A stretch of 64,000 nucleotides of DNA, from assembly GCF_004138295.1 (NCBI RefSeq), contig NZ_SCFM01000002.1, forward strand, positions 212,138-276,137, in the 5' to 3' direction. The translations under genes and the position numbers were made by a program. The stretch comes from Ectobacillus funiculus (GTDB taxonomy: Bacteria; Bacillota; Bacilli; Bacillales; Bacillaceae_G). A model generated the notes under the pieces. The model ran no database searches and was not told the origin of the DNA. It saw only the letters and a list, made by a program, of their open reading frames with translations. Shown here one piece after another: positions 61,423 to 64,000 of this stretch. Positions within the stretch are counted from its first letter, which is position 1; every line of letters begins with the position of its first letter.

Positions 61423-61452
61423 TGAAAGTATAAATTTCCATCCAGAAGCCAA
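61423..61452 (+). repeat. Dispersed repeat, fragment R15 (left arm)
   Basis: GAAAGTATAAATTTCCATCC and AGAAGCCAAT match the left arm. Confidence 0.65.
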
Positions 61453-62204
61453 TACACTATACAACATGTATTTCTTATATGTTGAGCTATATTGATAAAT
61501 TAAACTGTATAATACAGGGAACACCGTATAATGTTCTTTTTTTCTTTTTTAGCACCAATTCTATATTCGTTATGTTTATCCCATTATTGCTACAGGTTAT
61601 TTCTGGATGTATAGCATTTAGGACGTTGAGAAACAAGGAAAATTCCAATGATATTTATTAATTAAATGAATATCATACAGTGATTGTATCTTTGGGACTG
61701 TGGGCGCAGAGATAATTAAGAGGGATTATTTGATGCAACAGAGAAAGAAGCAGTAAATTTCCTTTGGCATCATAGAGCTGCATTTCGGAAAAGCGTTAAG
61801 GAACTGAAGAGAGTAATAAACAATGATAAACCTGTATGGTAATGAGTCATAGAGAATTTGAGAAACAATCATTTAGAAGTAGGCGCTTTTTGCCGGGAAT
61901 GATACAATCATGCTCCACAACCTTCTCATATAAAAAGGAGATGCTCAAAAGGGTATATTGCGTGCCTTTTAGAGTATCTCCTTTTTTATGTGCAATGTAA
62001 TTTTCATAATCAATATTAGTCATACATTTCCTGAAAGATTAGGTAACCCCTGCTTACACCTTACTAACAAACAAAAGGAAACATTTAGCACAATAGGGGC
62101 AAGGAAAACGGGTTCTTCTATACCATCAATCTTTTACTTGTCCCAGAAAATAAAAAAGAGAGCCATTACCTCATTTCATGATTCTCTGCAAAGTCTTTGT
62201 ATTC
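61453..62204. other. Region with gene fragments only
   Basis: Open stretches without starts occur at 61540-61660 (a membrane segment ending FRTLRNKENSNDIY) and 61730-61841 (EKEAVNFLWHHRAAFRKSVK). They look like ends of lost genes. A strong terminator lies at 61932-61989; no intact gene is seen. Confidence 0.4.
61932..61989 (+). terminator. Strong intrinsic terminator
   Basis: AAAAAGGAGATGCTCAAAAGG pairs almost completely with CCTTTTAGAGTATCTCCTTTTT. Confidence 0.85.
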
Positions 62205-62471
62205 TTAGTTTCCTTTTTCCTCTTTGTATACCTTACTAGAAGCAATCAACTTTTCTAGTTCACTTCTGTAATGTAGCAAATGCTTTCGTAATTCCTTCTT
62301 CTTACTTGGAGTTATATCCTTTCCATTGAGGTTCTTACCTGTCTGTAAAGTTTGCTTGACCTCATTTCTCATAGTTACTAGCTTGTATCCCGTTTCTTTC
62401 ACGGTCTTAGTCTGATACGTCCGCATCATTTTAATTAGTATCGTTCTAGCTTCATGAGCTTTCTTATTCAA
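62205..62471 (-). CDS. Small basic helical protein, unknown
   Basis: The 88-residue protein is Lys-rich and helical (MRNEVKQTLQTGKNLNGKDI, KKKELRKHLLHYRSELEKL). It begins with TTG 62471 directly behind GGAGGTGGGCAG, a strong ribosome binding site. No family recognised. Confidence 0.6.
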   Translation of the reverse strand: MNKKAHEARTILIKMMRTYQTKTVKETGYKLVTMRNEVKQTLQTGKNLNGKDITPSKKKELRKHLLHYRSELEKLIASSKVYKEEKGN

Positions 62472-62908
62472 CTGCCCACCTCCAAGTTTTGCAGTCGTAA
62501 TTTAACTGCTATATTATCATAACATGCATTGTAAAATATTTCAAATTAACTGTGTCTTTACAACGTATACATCACTTTCATGATGCTCACCTAGACATAT
62601 ATAGATAAGAACAAATAACAACAAATAGCATATAGTAAGGAATAGCCACATAGGGTAATTTTGTACAGAAATATTGTTTGGTTAATTTAATCGTGATAAT
62701 AGCCTCAAAACTGCTTTTTATTACATCCCAACTTTATCCTGCACTATATCTTTCACAAATAACATAAATTATATGGTATGAAATTTTACTACGCCAAAAA
62801 CACTTTCCTTGAAGGTTTTTTCGACATTGATTTAAGTGCTTAGCTATAAGTGTTAGAAGAGATTTGAAAAAAGATGCTGTCTTATCTTAAACAGGAGCAG
62901 TGATACTT
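62472..62908. other. AT-rich intergenic region
   Basis: No gene or clear structure seen between the divergent small genes. Confidence 0.4.
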
Positions 62909-63160
62909 ATGAATGTTACTCATATTCAAGTTCATGTATTGGGGAACTATCAATTCGAAGATGCACATGCAACAATAGAAATTGACGGTGACAAGAAATA
63001 CACTGTGTATGCTAAGTATACAAGGAAGCGTGAAGTGAAAATAATTCATGATAATGAGTTACCTGCTGAATTAGAACCTTTATATAATAAAATGGAAAAA
63101 GAGTTGAACAGACGTATCAGGGGATTACATTCGGCAAGGCTGATATTTGGTGAAGAATAA
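62909..63160 (+). CDS. Small protein, unknown
   Basis: The 83-residue protein has alternating strands at the N-terminus (VTHIQVHVLGNYQFEDAHAT, IEIDGDKKYTVYAKY) and a helical charged end (LYNKMEKELNRRIRGLHSAR). ACAGGAGCAGTG precedes ATG 62909. No family recognised. Confidence 0.6.
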   Translation: MNVTHIQVHVLGNYQFEDAHATIEIDGDKKYTVYAKYTRKREVKIIHDNELPAELEPLYNKMEKELNRRIRGLHSARLIFGEE

Positions 63161-63397
63161 GAAAATATCAATTACTAAAACAGAATGAGCAATTAGTCTT
63201 TTTAAAAAATTAATCAGTCTGTATGAATTTAACAAGTATCCCCATTGTTATTTGTTTTGTTCCCTGTTATTCTAAAAGAGAATTATTTTTGTTCGGTGTA
63301 TGAAGGGATAATGAGTGTAAAAACAGTTTGTGTCTTAATATGTCTAGACAAGAATAGTATTACAAGTGTGTGTGAATACGCACTAGGGGGCAACAAT
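63161..63397 (+). promoter_or_regulatory. Leader region of the cold-shock gene
   Basis: The open frame running through here from 63245 has no ribosome binding site or family match. Cold-shock genes usually have a long 5' leader, and this stretch probably contains it together with the promoter, which I could not place. Confidence 0.4.
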
Positions 63398-63598
63398 ATG
63401 TTACAAGGTACAGTTAAATGGTTTAATGCAGAAAAAGGATTTGGATTTATCGAGCGCGAAGGTGGAGATGATGTATTTGTTCACTTCTCAGCTATTCAAG
63501 GTGAGGGATTCAAATCTCTAGAAGAAGGTCAAAAAGTTACATTTGAAATTACTCAAGGTAACCGTGGAGATCAAGCTGCTAACGTACAAAAAGCTTAA
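63398..63598 (+). CDS. Cold-shock protein CspA/CspB family
   Basis: The 66-residue protein is a complete cold-shock domain with RNP1 (KGFGFIE) and RNP2 (DVFVHFSAI), beginning [20 protein letters not shown]. It binds single-stranded RNA and DNA as a chaperone. ATG 63398 follows AGGGGGCAACAAT. A terminator follows. Confidence 0.95.
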   Translation: MLQGTVKWFNAEKGFGFIEREGGDDVFVHFSAIQGEGFKSLEEGQKVTFEITQGNRGDQAANVQKA

Positions 63599-63612
63599 TT
63601 AAATATATAGAC

Positions 63613-63668
63613 AAAAAAAGTCTGACCCAGAAGGTGCACATGTATCTTGTAGGGTCAGACTTTTTTAT
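63613..63668 (+). terminator. Intrinsic terminator of the csp gene
   Basis: AAAAAAGTCTGACCC pairs perfectly with GGGTCAGACTTTTTT. Confidence 0.92.
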
Positions 63669-64000
63669 TCTCCAGAAAATAAAAGAACTGTTCTTTTTAG
63701 TAGTGTTATTCATACCAGTCTTCTCCAATGAGCATACTGCCAAAAACTACATAAGATAAACATCATAAACACAACCATTCAGGAGTAGCGTTCATCAATC
63801 ATCAGGGGCGCGGACGTTCTTGTTTACAATGAATCAGGAAATTTAGAACTTGCAGAACTAAATGCTGAATTTGTTTCTGATCGAGTGCCTAAACAATTTG
63901 TGGACTTAGCTAAATGCTTTTGGAACAACGCTAAGACAGTTGAGCACATTTGAACTCTAAGAATCCTGTCATCTTTACCGTCTTGCTTCTAGGATATTAC
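63669..64000. other. Window end with a gene fragment
   Basis: An open frame at 63789-63953 encodes IRGADVLVYNESGNLELAEL to a stop after KTVEHI, without a start codon. It looks like the 3' end of a lost gene. Nothing else is recognised. Confidence 0.4.

Noticed and set aside
1483..61452. Interpretation of the dispersed repeat as a CRISPR or as bcr-type repeat of the B. cereus group
   Set aside because: The copies are scattered singly, without regular spacers or cas genes, so they are not CRISPR. I could not confirm identity with any named bcr repeat from memory.

Overview
The window comes from a low-GC, endospore-forming Firmicute of the family Bacillaceae. The evidence is the gene content: a Tlp-like spore protein, four CotF/Yra-type spore coat proteins, a YyaC-type spore protein, BshB2 with its YojF partner for bacillithiol, a UgtP-type glycolipid glucosyltransferase, an IDEAL-domain protein, a leucine T-box, a CodY-like box and strong AGGAGG-type ribosome binding sites with some TTG and GTG starts. 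I cannot name the species from sequence alone.

Layout. 1-5.6 kb: the end of a GGDEF-EAL protein, small unknown genes, a gamma carbonic anhydrase and a broken patatin gene. 5.6-13.2 kb: a carbohydrate island with a perfect cre site, an HPr/Crh-like protein lacking both phosphorylation sites, a TIM-barrel isomerase, a Gfo/Idh/MocA dehydrogenase and a sugar-porter transporter, followed by a frameshifted LacI regulator and an internally deleted sugar-binding protein. 13.7-28 kb: mostly housekeeping and membrane functions (DUF4317, amino-acid permease, LysE exporter, small unknown proteins, Staygreen, IDEAL, DUF421, UgtP-like enzyme, an OmpR-type two-component system, an M23 peptidase). 28-34.5 kb: a KefB-type antiporter, a PTS EIIA protein with a leader holding a consensus promoter and a terminator-like palindrome, a CynX-type MFS protein, and an EamA exporter divergent from a LysR regulator. 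34.7-40.9 kb: a seven-gene sugar-acid cluster (TIM-barrel protein, KDG kinase, MFS transporter, KDPG aldolase, LacI regulator, hexulose-phosphate synthase-like and isomerase-like enzymes) with two copies of one LacI-type operator. 41-46.7 kb: a SET-domain protein, Tlp, small spore-like proteins and a decayed phage lysis region between two imperfect 46-bp direct repeats. 46.9-64 kb: adenine deaminase, a DDAH-type hydrolase, the coat operon, threonine deaminase, an ArsB/NhaD-type transporter, bacillithiol genes, T-box plus leuA, YyaC, an odd tRNA-like gene, a DUF2975/XRE pair, small unknown genes and a cold-shock protein.

The most striking feature is a dispersed element of about 130-137 bp (full copies plus fragments, about 15 sites). 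It has a long hairpin on the left and a terminator-like hairpin on the right. In at least nine sites its left end follows directly the T-tract of an intrinsic terminator, always in the same relative orientation, and one copy sits directly behind the terminator-like end of another. Some copies supply the stop codon and C-terminal residues of a neighbouring gene. This looks like a non-autonomous mobile element that targets terminators; no matching transposase is present in the window.

At least seven genes are broken (patatin, LacI, sugar-binding protein, histidine kinase, XhlA copy, holin, germination permease). Two of these carry single frameshifts that could also be sequencing errors.
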